From the NCBI GenBank assembly GCA_050950345.1, contig JBMNHK010000002.1, forward strand, positions 757,726-821,725: a stretch of DNA of 64,000 nucleotides. Reading direction: 5' to 3'. The notes under the pieces are model-generated. The model saw only the letters and a program-made list of their open reading frames with translations, was not told the DNA's origin and ran no database searches. Shown piece after piece: positions 17,768-26,565 of this stretch. The stretch comes from Pelotomaculum_C sp050950345 (GTDB lineage Bacteria > Bacillota > Desulfotomaculia > Desulfotomaculales > Pelotomaculaceae). The position numbers and the translations under genes were made by a program. Numbering within the stretch: position 1 is the stretch's first letter; every line of letters starts with the position of its first letter.

Positions 17768-19015
17768 ATGGATATAAAAGACCGCGGTGCCTGGTTAAAT
17801 CACATTGTTAAATATATAGGAGAGTACACCGGAACAAATCCGGCGTACTCTCCCCAAGCCCTTGCAGAGAATTTAATGAGGAAATTCTTTATAAGTTATG
17901 AGGATGCCGCAAAGCTGGCAAGCATGGTGGGAAAAAAAACTGCGTCCAAACTTGGGCTTGCCGCAATAGAGTTGAACTTGACTTTCAATTGCAACCTTAC
18001 CTGTGCATACTGTTTTATCCATGAAAAAGATCCAGGGGAAAGGATGACCTTGGCCACAGCGAAAAAAGCAGTCGACTTCCTGGTGGAACGGGCTGCTTTT
18101 CCGGTTGTAAACATCACCTTAATCGGTGGCGAACCTCTGCTGGAATTTACTTTGATTAAACAAATTGTGCCCTATGCCCTGGAAGCTGCCAGGAAGCGCA
18201 ACCTATTAGTTACCTGGTCAGTCACCACCAACGGGACATTGCTCAATGAAGAGATCATGCAATATTTTGCCTTATATAAGATCAACATACTCCTCAGTAT
18301 GGATGGCGGTGCAAGAACCCATAATCGCTACCGGCGGGATAGGAGCGGCCAGGGCACCTGGCATAAGATCGCCAAGAAAATACCTCTCATCAAATTGTAC
18401 CAGCCCTGGCTGGGGGTAAGGATGACCGTCAGTACAGAGGCTATAAGTACAATGCGTGATGACTTTAGGCAGTTGGTAGACTTAGGAATTAACCAGTTTA
18501 TTATTGCGCCTGCCCAGGGCGCCAGGTGCTGGGAAAAAGAACAGATTAAGCAGTATGGTCTGCAACTTGTAGATATTCTCAGGGACTATCATGATTTAAA
18601 AGGGCATGGTACCCCGCTATTTATAGAGGAGTTTGAAAAGGATCAGCGGGAGGTGCCTGGTTGGGGGTGCCGTGCCGGCAGTACCTCATTGGCCGTGGCA
18701 CCCAACGGGGATGTAAGTCCCTGTTCAAAAATGCTTGGTTTAGCCAGGGAAGAGGGCAAGTATATAGTTGGTAATGTTAATACCGGTGTTGACCTCAACA
18801 GGTTGGAACCTTTTCTCAATCCAAGCAACAAGCAACCGCAGCACTGTATACACTGTGCGAGGAAATGTAACGGGGGCTGCTATGCAGTGAACTATGAACA
18901 GACCGGTGACCATTTTACCGCCTCCGGAGAAAACTGCCTGTTCTGGGTAGTTTGCCAGGAAACTAAGCACATGTCAAATATGCTTAAAAGGCAATGCTTC
19001 AGTGGTATCCTTTAA
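17768..19015 (+). CDS. Radical SAM/SPASM domain enzyme, putative peptide/protein maturase
   Basis: 415 aa. The radical SAM core has C75-x3-C79-x2-C82 (CNLTCAYC), GGEP at 120-123 and a TTNGT strand. The C-terminal SPASM region has C301, C319 (PNGDVSPC), then C360-x2-C363-x3-C367-x3-C371 (CIHCARKCNGGC), C390 and C396, enough for two auxiliary 4Fe-4S clusters. This layout is that of anSME/thioether-forming maturases. The N-terminal 65 residues are helical and not obviously a PqqD-like recognition element. It is coupled to the Cys-rich gene; an SD-like AAGGA lies in that gene's last codons. The reaction is unknown; thioether or other Cys/Phe cross-linking is a guess from family precedent. Confidence 0.88.
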   Translation: MDIKDRGAWLNHIVKYIGEYTGTNPAYSPQALAENLMRKFFISYEDAAKLASMVGKKTASKLGLAAIELNLTFNCNLTCAYCFIHEKDPGERMTLATAKKAVDFLVERAAFPVVNITLIGGEPLLEFTLIKQIVPYALEAARKRNLLVTWSVTTNGTLLNEEIMQYFALYKINILLSMDGGARTHNRYRRDRSGQGTWHKIAKKIPLIKLYQPWLGVRMTVSTEAISTMRDDFRQLVDLGINQFIIAPAQGARCWEKEQIKQYGLQLVDILRDYHDLKGHGTPLFIEEFEKDQREVPGWGCRAGSTSLAVAPNGDVSPCSKMLGLAREEGKYIVGNVNTGVDLNRLEPFLNPSNKQPQHCIHCARKCNGGCYAVNYEQTGDHFTASGENCLFWVVCQETKHMSNMLKRQCFSGIL

Positions 19016-19106
19016 ACAGTATTTTCTTTGCCTGCCGTCTTCAATCGTTACGGGAGAAGTGGGCTTTTTACTCTAAGAGCGGGATGAGATGGGTAATAAA
19101 ATGCAA

Positions 19107-19142
19107 ACAAGCGCCGTGTTAAGTTAAACCCCGGCGCTTGTT
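19107..19142. terminator. Bidirectional terminator between convergent genes
   Basis: A perfect inverted repeat CAAGCGCCG/CGGCGCTTG with T-rich flanks on both sides. It separates the radical SAM gene from the convergent beta-propeller gene. Confidence 0.75.
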
Positions 19143-19171
19143 GATTATTTGCAGACAACGCTCCGAATTTT

Positions 19172-21556
19172 TTATTTGATCTCGAGCCTTTTGATCTCCT
19201 TGAGGTCGTTCAGGCTGTTGGCCATGATCATACTATTGGATAGCGTGTATAATTCATCATTAATATAGAGGATGCGAGTAATGTTCTTGTCACTATTATA
19301 CCAGTAATTGCCTGCCTTTAAGTAATCCTCATCAGTAAGATGGGTTAGCTTGCCCTTTAACGAAAAGCCATTAGTAAGATCAAGGCTGTAAATGTAAGCG
19401 CCCTGGAAGGCAAAATTTCCATAGCGAGGTATATTGCTGCCGGTGCTGCTTTGGCTATCGTCCGCAACCATCACTTTGACAGGGAAGGCAAGCAGATTCT
19501 TTTCTTTGTCAAACAGCAGTGCCTTGTGATTTTGCAACAGCTCTGAGTCCGTTCCTCTGTCGCCGATGGTTTCTTTAAACATAACCACCGGGTGATTCAC
19601 ATCGGTTACATCAAAGACAGCCATTTTCATGCCCAGATAGAATGCCATAGTATCGTTCGGGTCTCCGCTGTAAGCATTGCTGAGCTCAATGGTATCCTTG
19701 CCGAAGCCGATAACATGGTTTGCATCATAGGGATGGAGATAATCGCTGTAGCCAGGCATCTTAAGTGCACCCAGAATAGTGGGTTTTTGAGGATCTTTTA
19801 AATCCAGGACAAAAAACGGGTCAACGGTTTTAAATGTAACCAGGTAGCCGCGATCGCCAATGAATCTGGCGGAATAAATCTTTTCGCCTGGGGCAATGTT
19901 CTCCAGCCGTCCGGTAATCTTGAGCTGATCGTCAAGGATAAAGACACTGTTGCGAGAAGTATATTCATCTGTCCGCCACATATCACCCTGTGTAGTGGCA
20001 ATCCTGAAGTTGCCGAGATGTTCATCCATGGAAAACTGATTTAAAACCTGTCCTGGAACCTCTCCTTGCGCTGCGTAGTTAATCTTACCCTGATTGAGAT
20101 TGAATTTGTATATTTTTGTTACATTATTATTGCTCCAGGGCAAGCTAAGATTTTGTGCCTCCCTGAATAATTGTTGGTAGCCTGTAACGGCCACGTAAAG
20201 ATTACCGGCCGATGCGTAGACGTTTTCGCCGGAGCCAAGGTAAGCGGAGACATTGGCCTGTTGTTGCGGCTGATCCAGGTTGAGGCCTGCCACGATCAGG
20301 TAGCCGGGCCGGGTAAAATCAGGGAAACATTTGATTTCCGGATAGTCGATGGTCAGGAAGCCGTCCTGCAAGGCGGTGTCTCTATATAAGGGACGGGGTT
20401 GATCAATTTCACCTCCGGGGGAATAATAAAGGTGCTGGTTGGCTACCAGGTAGAAGGAGGAACCGATCTTGCGTGAGGATACATAATCTCCATTTAACTC
20501 CAGTTCGCGCAGTTTGCGCGGGTTGGATTTGTCTGAAACGCTGTAAATAATAGCTCTGGTAGTCTCATTTTGATAGTAAGGTGGTATAATACCTATACGA
20601 GCTTTGTTTTCGAGCTTATAACTGGGTTGGATTGCAGGGCTGCGGGTAGTTCCGATGAGCACCAGGTGTTTCTCGTCGACGCACATTTCCAGCGGTGTAA
20701 AGTCTTTGCCGGCAAAGTCCAGCGTGCTGACTACAGCCATATCCTCAGCTGGCTGGGCTTTGGCGATAACTACCCGCTCCCGGTTAACCTGATAAATGTA
20801 GATCCCGTCCGTTTTAACAATATCAGCCTCATCAACACCAGCCACCTGTGTATTGGTTTTAGAATAATCAGTACCAGCCTGGGTTGTGTCAGCTGCAGAA
20901 CCAAGAGACTCAGCTTTGGTGTTCAGCTGGGGCGCTAAGTCCTGGAAAGCTTCATCGATCAATGCCCTTTTATAGTAGTTGCCGCTGTATGACTGTGCAT
21001 GGGTCAAAAGGTCTTTTAAATTCTCATATGATCCAACTGCAGGCAAGATGGTAGTTTTGGTAGCCTTATTTACGATACTGCCGGGCGAGCCGACAAATAC
21101 GGTAGCGGTGTCTTCCTGCCAGCCTACTTCATAGCCCAGGGCCTCGGCTAACCAGCGAACAGGCAGATATACCCGTTCCCCTATAAGGAGCGGCGTCACA
21201 TCCATCAGCTGTTCCTGGCCGTCAATTGTGAGCACCGCTTTTCCAACGGTAACGGTGATCACATTGCCATTGGGAGTAGACAGGGTAACCTTTTGCTTTT
21301 GACCATCCCAGATGATCCCGTCATCCGTAATGCCCAGGGCGTAAGCCAGGTAGCGCAAAGGGATATAGGTACGGCCCTGCTCAATAAACGGGGCTGCATC
21401 CATGCCCCTGGCTTCCCCGTCTAACGAAAAGGTTGTCTGGTTTACTACAAAGCTGGCAGTGTGGTTTGGCAATGCGCCGGCAATATGTTGCTGGTTTAGA
21501 AAAACTGCTATTGTCAGCACCAGAATAAAGGAAGCAACAGGTAATAGCTTTCTCAT
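19172..21556 (-). CDS. Secreted beta-propeller protein with copper-amine-oxidase-like N-terminal domains
   Basis: 794 aa. A signal peptide (MRKLLPVASFILVLTIAVFL) is followed by two copper-amine-oxidase-N-like stalk segments at about 40-155, each with the hallmark YIPLRYLAYALG or YLPVRWLAEALG. The remainder matches the C-terminal beta-propeller family distantly related to WD40 (COG4880-like), including TNTQVAGVDEADIVKTDG and later blade-like repeats. It is probably exported and wall- or surface-associated; no enzymatic function can be assigned. A strong SD (AAGGAGGT) precedes the ATG. It is convergent with the radical SAM gene; a link between them is not shown. Confidence 0.88.
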   Translation of the reverse strand: MRKLLPVASFILVLTIAVFLNQQHIAGALPNHTASFVVNQTTFSLDGEARGMDAAPFIEQGRTYIPLRYLAYALGITDDGIIWDGQKQKVTLSTPNGNVITVTVGKAVLTIDGQEQLMDVTPLLIGERVYLPVRWLAEALGYEVGWQEDTATVFVGSPGSIVNKATKTTILPAVGSYENLKDLLTHAQSYSGNYYKRALIDEAFQDLAPQLNTKAESLGSAADTTQAGTDYSKTNTQVAGVDEADIVKTDGIYIYQVNRERVVIAKAQPAEDMAVVSTLDFAGKDFTPLEMCVDEKHLVLIGTTRSPAIQPSYKLENKARIGIIPPYYQNETTRAIIYSVSDKSNPRKLRELELNGDYVSSRKIGSSFYLVANQHLYYSPGGEIDQPRPLYRDTALQDGFLTIDYPEIKCFPDFTRPGYLIVAGLNLDQPQQQANVSAYLGSGENVYASAGNLYVAVTGYQQLFREAQNLSLPWSNNNVTKIYKFNLNQGKINYAAQGEVPGQVLNQFSMDEHLGNFRIATTQGDMWRTDEYTSRNSVFILDDQLKITGRLENIAPGEKIYSARFIGDRGYLVTFKTVDPFFVLDLKDPQKPTILGALKMPGYSDYLHPYDANHVIGFGKDTIELSNAYSGDPNDTMAFYLGMKMAVFDVTDVNHPVVMFKETIGDRGTDSELLQNHKALLFDKEKNLLAFPVKVMVADDSQSSTGSNIPRYGNFAFQGAYIYSLDLTNGFSLKGKLTHLTDEDYLKAGNYWYNSDKNITRILYINDELYTLSNSMIMANSLNDLKEIKRLEIK

Positions 21557-21739
21557 GGTAAATACCTCCTTAATAGTTTTAACCTATTAGACAATAAACG
21601 TAAGGTTTCGGTTCGTTTGTACTGGAAATAATTCTCTCATGGGATCCTTTTTATAATCTGAGGCCAATAAACTACTATTTTTTTGTTATTGCAGGGGATA
21701 TAATTTAATACGGATTTAATCAAAAGGAAAGGTGTAACG

Positions 21740-22156
21740 ATGGTTAAGGGAAATACGACAACACATCTGCATACCGCCCGCTACATTACTATTGCGATGG
21801 ATATAGCGGAGCGGGTATTAAATGGTGATTATAGAGAGGGGCAAAGGGTCTCGGGGCGTTCAACCCTTTCGGGGTTGTATAACGTTTCTCCTGAAACAGT
21901 GCGCCGGGCGCTTACACTGTTGCAGGAAGCGGGCGTAGTCAGAGTGCTGCCTGGGGCAGGCGTGCAGGTGAGTTCGGTAGATGCAGCCCGGGATTATCTG
22001 GCTGAAACAGGTCAGTATAAAATCATCAAGGAGATGCAGGAACATCTCGCCACAATGATCGCCGAGCGCAACGAGTTGAATTCCAGAATAGAACATCTGA
22101 CCACTGAGTTGCTGGAGCATGTTTCCAGATTGGTGGCTACGAAACACAAAATATAA
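21740..22156 (+). CDS. GntR-type winged-helix regulator with C-terminal coiled coil
   Basis: 138 aa. The N-terminal winged helix (about 12-80) has the GntR pattern: YITIAMDIAERVLNGDYREGQ, then SGLYNVSPETVRRAL and VVRVLPGAGVQV. The remaining 55 residues are a helical coiled coil (EMQEHLATMIAERNELNSRIEHL) and there is no ligand-binding domain, so it is probably a dimer with few or no effectors. SD AAGGAAAGG precedes the ATG and a TATAAT lies at 21699-21704. Its targets are unknown; it stands alone between the propeller gene and the rib operon. Confidence 0.82.
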   Translation: MVKGNTTTHLHTARYITIAMDIAERVLNGDYREGQRVSGRSTLSGLYNVSPETVRRALTLLQEAGVVRVLPGAGVQVSSVDAARDYLAETGQYKIIKEMQEHLATMIAERNELNSRIEHLTTELLEHVSRLVATKHKI

Positions 22157-22197
22157 GGCCTGTACTTATGTCTTACTGCCCCCGACTGAAACGGCAG

Positions 22198-22226
22198 TTG
22201 ACATACAGCAAGAGGACTCTTATAAT
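22198..22226 (+). promoter_or_regulatory. Consensus sigma-A promoter of the riboflavin operon
   Basis: TTGACA, 17 bases, TATAAT: a perfect consensus about 25 bases before the FMN riboswitch. Confidence 0.9.
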
Positions 22227-22251
22227 GGTTTTACAAGAGAATAAGAAGAGA

Positions 22252-22372
22252 CCTTCAGGGATGGGTGTGATTCCCTACCGGCGGTATGGCTGAGAAGCCG
22301 AGCCCGCGAGCCCTAATCGGGCAGATCCGGTGAGATGCCGGAGCCGACAGTAAAGTCTGGATGGGAGAAGGT
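22252..22372 (+). ncRNA. FMN riboswitch (RFN element)
   Basis: Contains the conserved blocks CTTCAGGGATGGGTG, ATTCCCTACCGGCGGTA, AGCCCGCGAGC, GATCCGGTGAGATGCCGG, AGCCGACAGT and GTCTGGATGGGAGAAGG in the correct order. It binds FMN and switches off ribD-ribH, here with a terminator immediately after. Confidence 0.97.
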
Positions 22373-22423
22373 GGAAGTAAGTTGGCCATGGAAATACATT
22401 TGGCAGGTTTACCTATGATATCC

Positions 22424-22456
22424 AAAGACCCTGAAGCATTCGTACAGGGTCTTATT
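22424..22456 (+). terminator. Riboswitch-controlled terminator
   Basis: AAAGACCCTG pairs with CAGGGTCTT, followed by ATTTAATTT. It lies 50 bases downstream of the aptamer and before ribD, the expected place for the expression platform. Confidence 0.8.
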
Positions 22457-22494
22457 TAATTTGGTCCATTATGTCAGTGAGAGTGAAGTCGTCA

Positions 22495-23601
22495 ATGGAT
22501 AAAATAGATCATAACTATATGAAGTTAGCCCTCCAGCTGGCCGCCAGGGCGCAAGGCCGTACCAGTCCCAATCCTCTAGTAGGCGCGGTGATTGTTTCTG
22601 ATAACCGCATTGTAGGGCGTGGTTATCATCAGAAAGCGGGCACACCCCATGCTGAAATACACGCTCTCAACGAGGCCGGAGCCGCAGCCAGGGGGGGCAC
22701 CCTTTATGTAAATTTAGAACCCTGCAGTCATTTCGGGCGTACCGGCCCATGTTGTGAAGCGGTGATTGAAGCCGGTATAGCTAAAGTGGTGGTGGCCATG
22801 GCCGATCCCAATCCCCTGGTGGCAGGGCAGGGACTGAAGAGACTGTCTGAGGCAGGCATTGATGTAGAATTGGGAATCATGGAAGAAGAAGCTCGCCGTT
22901 TAAACGAGGTCTTTATCAAGTATATTAATACCCGTCTGCCTTTTGTTGTTGTCAAAGCGGCCGTTAGCCTTGATGGCAAAATCGCTACCCGCACTGGTAA
23001 GTCCCAATGGATTACCGGTCCTGAGGCCAGAGCTTACGGGCACCAGCTGAGAAACAGATATGACGCCATCATGGTGGGTGTAGGAACGGTTTTAGCCGAT
23101 GACCCGTCGTTAACCACCAGGTTGCCTGGCCCCAGTCGTGATCCTGTACGGATTATTCTTGACAGCCAGGGCAGAACCCCGCCGGGGGCTAAAGTATTAA
23201 ACCAGCAATCTGACGCGCCAACCCTGATTGCAGTTACCCGGGAGGCTCCCCGGAAACGGCTCTTAGCTCTGCGTGAAGCAGGGGCCGAGATATTGGTAGT
23301 CAGCAAGGGACCGCGTGTCGACCTGGTTGAATTGATGAAGCTGCTGGGGGCCAGAGAAATTACCTCGATTTTGCTGGAAGGGGGGGGCACTGTACACAGT
23401 GCCGCTCTGGAAGCCGGGATAGTGGATAAAGTATGCTGGTTCATCGCCCCTAAGATTATCGGTGGCGACGGGGCACCCGGGGCGGTAGGCGGATTAGGTG
23501 TTGATGATCCCGATGAGGCAGTGCAACTTGAGCGGGTGCGTATGAAGTGTTTGGGCGAAGATTTTTGCCTTGAAGGGTATATTAAATATCGAGGTGGATA
23601 A
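22495..23601 (+). CDS. ribD: Bifunctional riboflavin-pathway deaminase/reductase
   Basis: Deaminates the pyrimidine intermediate and then reduces its ribose side chain; 368 aa. The deaminase domain has zinc ligands in HAEIHAL and PCSHFGRTGPC. The reductase domain starts near VKAAVSLDGKIATRTG, with WITGPEAR and the LLEGGGTVHSAAL NADPH region. The start is taken at 22495; a further ATG at 22471 lacks an SD. First gene of the riboswitch operon. Confidence 0.95.
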   Translation: MDKIDHNYMKLALQLAARAQGRTSPNPLVGAVIVSDNRIVGRGYHQKAGTPHAEIHALNEAGAAARGGTLYVNLEPCSHFGRTGPCCEAVIEAGIAKVVVAMADPNPLVAGQGLKRLSEAGIDVELGIMEEEARRLNEVFIKYINTRLPFVVVKAAVSLDGKIATRTGKSQWITGPEARAYGHQLRNRYDAIMVGVGTVLADDPSLTTRLPGPSRDPVRIILDSQGRTPPGAKVLNQQSDAPTLIAVTREAPRKRLLALREAGAEILVVSKGPRVDLVELMKLLGAREITSILLEGGGTVHSAALEAGIVDKVCWFIAPKIIGGDGAPGAVGGLGVDDPDEAVQLERVRMKCLGEDFCLEGYIKYRGG

Positions 23602-23603
23602 GT

Positions 23604-24254
23604 TTGTTTACCGGAATTATTGAAGAAATTGGTGTGCTGCGCGGCATTAAGCGCGGTTCTGATTCGGCCCAGCTGGTCATCGAAGCGGCAAAAGTATTGG
23701 AAGACAGCCGGATTGGTGACAGCATTGCTGTTAACGGGGTTTGCTTGACCGCAGTTAGTTTTGAGCAGGGCCTGTTTACCGCTGATGTAATGTCGGAGAC
23801 ACTGGCAAAATCCAACCTGGGCTTGTTACGCAGCGGTGACAGGGTCAACCTGGAAAGGGCATTGCGATTGGGGGACAGGCTTGGCGGGCATCTGGTCAGC
23901 GGTCATATCGACGGTGTCGGAACGATTACCGGCTTGGCTAAAAAGGACATAGCCACCCTGGTTACGGTGAGTGCTCCCCGGGAGATAATGAGGTACATGA
24001 TCAAGAAAGGTTCGGTGGCCATTGACGGTACCAGCCTTACTATAGTTGATGTAGAAACAGGATCTTTTCAGGTTTCTTTGATTCCCCATACTGCCAAAGC
24101 AACGGTTCTTGGGCAGAAAAAAGAAGGGGATACCGTTAATTTAGAGGCTGACATTATAGGAAAGTATGTGGAAAAGCTGCTCGCCCCTAAAGAAGAAATG
24201 CGGCAGGAGTCCAGGCTGAATTTGAGTTTCTTATCCGAACATGGTTTTTTATAA
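23604..24254 (+). CDS. ribE: Riboflavin synthase alpha chain
   Basis: Dismutates two molecules of 6,7-dimethyl-8-ribityllumazine to riboflavin; 216 aa. Two lumazine-binding repeats are visible, the first opening with MFTGIIEEIG and VNGVCLT, the second with GHLVSGHIDGVG and IDGTSLTI. The TTG start gives the invariant MFTG N-terminus. Confidence 0.96.
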   Translation: MFTGIIEEIGVLRGIKRGSDSAQLVIEAAKVLEDSRIGDSIAVNGVCLTAVSFEQGLFTADVMSETLAKSNLGLLRSGDRVNLERALRLGDRLGGHLVSGHIDGVGTITGLAKKDIATLVTVSAPREIMRYMIKKGSVAIDGTSLTIVDVETGSFQVSLIPHTAKATVLGQKKEGDTVNLEADIIGKYVEKLLAPKEEMRQESRLNLSFLSEHGFL

Positions 24255-24271
24255 ATTAAGGAGGCTGTATC

Positions 24272-25495
24272 ATGAAATTTAGCACTATAGCTGAAGCCAT
24301 TGAGGACATCAAACAAGGGAAAATGATCATCGCCATTGATGACGAAGACAGGGAGAACGAAGGCGACCTGATTATGGCGGCGGAAAAGGTGACGCCGGAA
24401 GCAATTAATTTTATGATCACCAATGCCCGGGGACTGGTCTGTCTGCCCATCGCCGGACAGCGTCTGGATGAACTGGATTTACCGGCCATGGTTACCAATA
24501 ATACTGATAACCACGAGACGGCTTTTACTGTTTCCATAGACTACAAAGATACAACTACCGGCATCTCGGCACATGAAAGAGCCATGACCGTGCAAGCAGT
24601 ACTTAATCCTGCTACCAAGCCCGCTGATTTGCGGCGGCCCGGCCACATATTTCCCCTGCGGGCCAAAGAGGGTGGGGTTTTAAGGCGCACCGGCCATACT
24701 GAAGCAGCCGTGGATCTGGCAAGAATGGCAGGTTTGTACCCAGCCGGGGTTATCTGTGAAATTATGAATGAAGACGGAACCATGGCCCGGACGCCGGAAT
24801 TAATGGAGTTTGCAAAGCTGCATGGCTTGAAGATTATCACGATTGCCGACTTGATTCAGTACCGGCGGCACAATGAGCGGCTTATCCGCAGAGTGGATAC
24901 GGCCAGGATGCCGACTAGGTTTGGTGAATTTACTGCCGTAGCTTATGAAAGTATTTTGGACGGCAAAGGGCATATAGCGCTGGTCATGGGGGAGCTAGCC
25001 CAGCATGAGGCGCCGCTGGTGCGAGTGCACTCCGAGTGTTTGACTGGTGACGTATTTGGCTCTTCGCGGTGTGATTGCGGTGAACAGCTGGCCCGCGCTA
25101 TGGAGATGATTGCCCGGGAAGGCGTCGGTGTGCTGCTTTATATGCGGCAGGAGGGGCGCGGTATTGGGCTCTTGAATAAAATTAGAGCCTATCATCTGCA
25201 GGACAAAGGCAGGGATACGGTAGAAGCGAACCTGGAGTTGGGATTCCCAGCCGATTTGAGAGACTATGGTTTGGGCGCTCAGATCTTGACCGATTTGGGA
25301 TTGCGAAAAATCAGGCTGATGACCAACAACCCGCGTAAGATTGCCGGCCTGGAAGGGCATGGCCTGGATGTTGTTGAACGGGTGCCGATTGAAATAAAGC
25401 CGGGTAACTCCAACAGTTTTTATCTTCACACTAAACAGAGAAAGATGGGTCATCTTCTGACATTAAGCGATAAAGAAAAATCTAATGTTCAATAA
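24272..25495 (+). CDS. ribBA: Bifunctional 3,4-dihydroxy-2-butanone 4-phosphate synthase / GTP cyclohydrolase II
   Basis: 407 aa fusion supplying both precursors of lumazine. RibB half (about 1-200): DDEDRENEGDLI and the GHTEAAVDL region. RibA half: zinc cysteines in SECLTGDVFGSSRCDCG, then MRQEGRGIGL and the AQIL...LTNNPRK segment. SD AAGGAGG is ideally placed before the ATG. Confidence 0.97.
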   Translation: MKFSTIAEAIEDIKQGKMIIAIDDEDRENEGDLIMAAEKVTPEAINFMITNARGLVCLPIAGQRLDELDLPAMVTNNTDNHETAFTVSIDYKDTTTGISAHERAMTVQAVLNPATKPADLRRPGHIFPLRAKEGGVLRRTGHTEAAVDLARMAGLYPAGVICEIMNEDGTMARTPELMEFAKLHGLKIITIADLIQYRRHNERLIRRVDTARMPTRFGEFTAVAYESILDGKGHIALVMGELAQHEAPLVRVHSECLTGDVFGSSRCDCGEQLARAMEMIAREGVGVLLYMRQEGRGIGLLNKIRAYHLQDKGRDTVEANLELGFPADLRDYGLGAQILTDLGLRKIRLMTNNPRKIAGLEGHGLDVVERVPIEIKPGNSNSFYLHTKQRKMGHLLTLSDKEKSNVQ

Positions 25496-25517
25496 AAAGC
25501 TATGAGGAGGACTATTG

Positions 25518-25988
25518 ATGCCAAAAATTTACGAGGGACACCTATTAGGTCAGGGTTTAAAATTCGGTATTGTAGCCGGACGTTTTAATGAATTTATCAC
25601 CAATAAACTGTTGAGCGGCGCGTTGGATGCCTTGAAGCGCCACGGCGTTGCTGATGAGGATATAGAAGTGGCCTGGGTTCCCGGCGCTTTTGAATTACCC
25701 CTGGTGGCAAGTAAAATGACCAATTCAGGCAAATATGACGCGGTTCTCTGTTTGGGGGCAGTAATTCGTGGGGCCACCCCACACTTTGATTATGTTTCCA
25801 GTGAAGTGACCAAAGGGGTAGCCAAGGTAGGTCTGGATAGCGGTGTTCCCACCATATTTGGGGTGATTACAGCCGACAACATTGAACAGGCCATAGAACG
25901 GGCCGGCACCAAGGCCGGTAATAAGGGCTGGGACGCAGCGGTGACCGGCATTGAAATGGCCAACTTGTTGCGACATATAGATGGTTGA
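25518..25988 (+). CDS. ribH: 6,7-dimethyl-8-ribityllumazine synthase
   Basis: Condenses the two riboflavin precursors; 156 aa and the usual last gene of the operon. Motifs GIVAGRFNEFIT, WVPGAFELPL, CLGAVIRGATPHFDYV and FGVITADN are present. ATG 25518 lies 7 bases after GAGGAGG; the TTG one codon earlier is less well spaced. Confidence 0.97.
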   Translation: MPKIYEGHLLGQGLKFGIVAGRFNEFITNKLLSGALDALKRHGVADEDIEVAWVPGAFELPLVASKMTNSGKYDAVLCLGAVIRGATPHFDYVSSEVTKGVAKVGLDSGVPTIFGVITADNIEQAIERAGTKAGNKGWDAAVTGIEMANLLRHIDG

Positions 25989-26065
25989 TAACTGTATCAG
26001 ATAGACAAGCTTTAATGGCAGAGGTGCTGCCAGAAAAAGATGTTTATCGACTGTCATTAAGGGGG

Positions 26066-26096
26066 CGGCTTCAGCAAGCAAAAACTGCTGAAGCCG
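26066..26096 (+). terminator. Perfect 11-bp hairpin downstream of ribH
   Basis: CGGCTTCAGCA pairs with TGCTGAAGCCG around a 9-base loop. The following bases are only weakly T-rich, so termination is plausible but not certain. Nothing else is seen in 25989-26228. Confidence 0.5.
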
Positions 26097-26228
26097 TACT
26101 CCTGTTGATATGAGCGGTTTAACATCTCCAGCTGAAGACAAAGCTGGGAATTAGATGGCAAATATATGATATGATATAAAAGAGTGCATCCAGGGTAGCC
26201 AGTCAGTCAATGTTGCCGGGCAGATAAT

Positions 26229-26253
26229 AAAAAACGGCTCAACGGCCGTTTTT
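26229..26253. terminator. Bidirectional terminator beyond rpmB
   Basis: AAAAAACGGC/GCCGTTTTTT-type hairpin with an A-run on one side and T-run on the other. It serves leftward rpmB and can serve the rib operon. Confidence 0.8.
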
Positions 26254-26271
26254 AAACCAGCTTACCAATAT

Positions 26272-26463
26272 TTATATAGCACGTTGTACCTTACCGCTTC
26301 TCAAGCAGCGGGTGCACACCAGCACTCTTCGCGGACTACCATCTACGATGGCTTTGATGCGCTGCAGGTTGGGCATCCAGGTCCTTTTAGTACGAATATG
26401 TGAGTGGCTAATTTTCATGCCAACGGTAACGCCTTTGCCGCAAACGGCACACTTTTTTGCCAT
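26272..26463 (-). CDS. rpmB: Large ribosomal subunit protein bL28
   Basis: 63-aa protein of the 50S subunit, starting MAKKCAVCGKG. It carries the zinc-type cysteine pairs CAVC and CTRC. The start is fixed by GGAGGTGGTTATCT before the ATG; upstream in-frame residues are not part of the family. It is divergent from recG. Confidence 0.97.
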   Translation of the reverse strand: MAKKCAVCGKGVTVGMKISHSHIRTKRTWMPNLQRIKAIVDGSPRRVLVCTRCLRSGKVQRAI

Positions 26464-26565
26464 AGATAACCACCTCCTTTGCATCACCACTACATTCTAA
26501 CAAAAAACATATGCTGCTGCAAGGGTAGGTTCGCTAAATTCCACTTAATTTCCGAAAGGTAGGAT

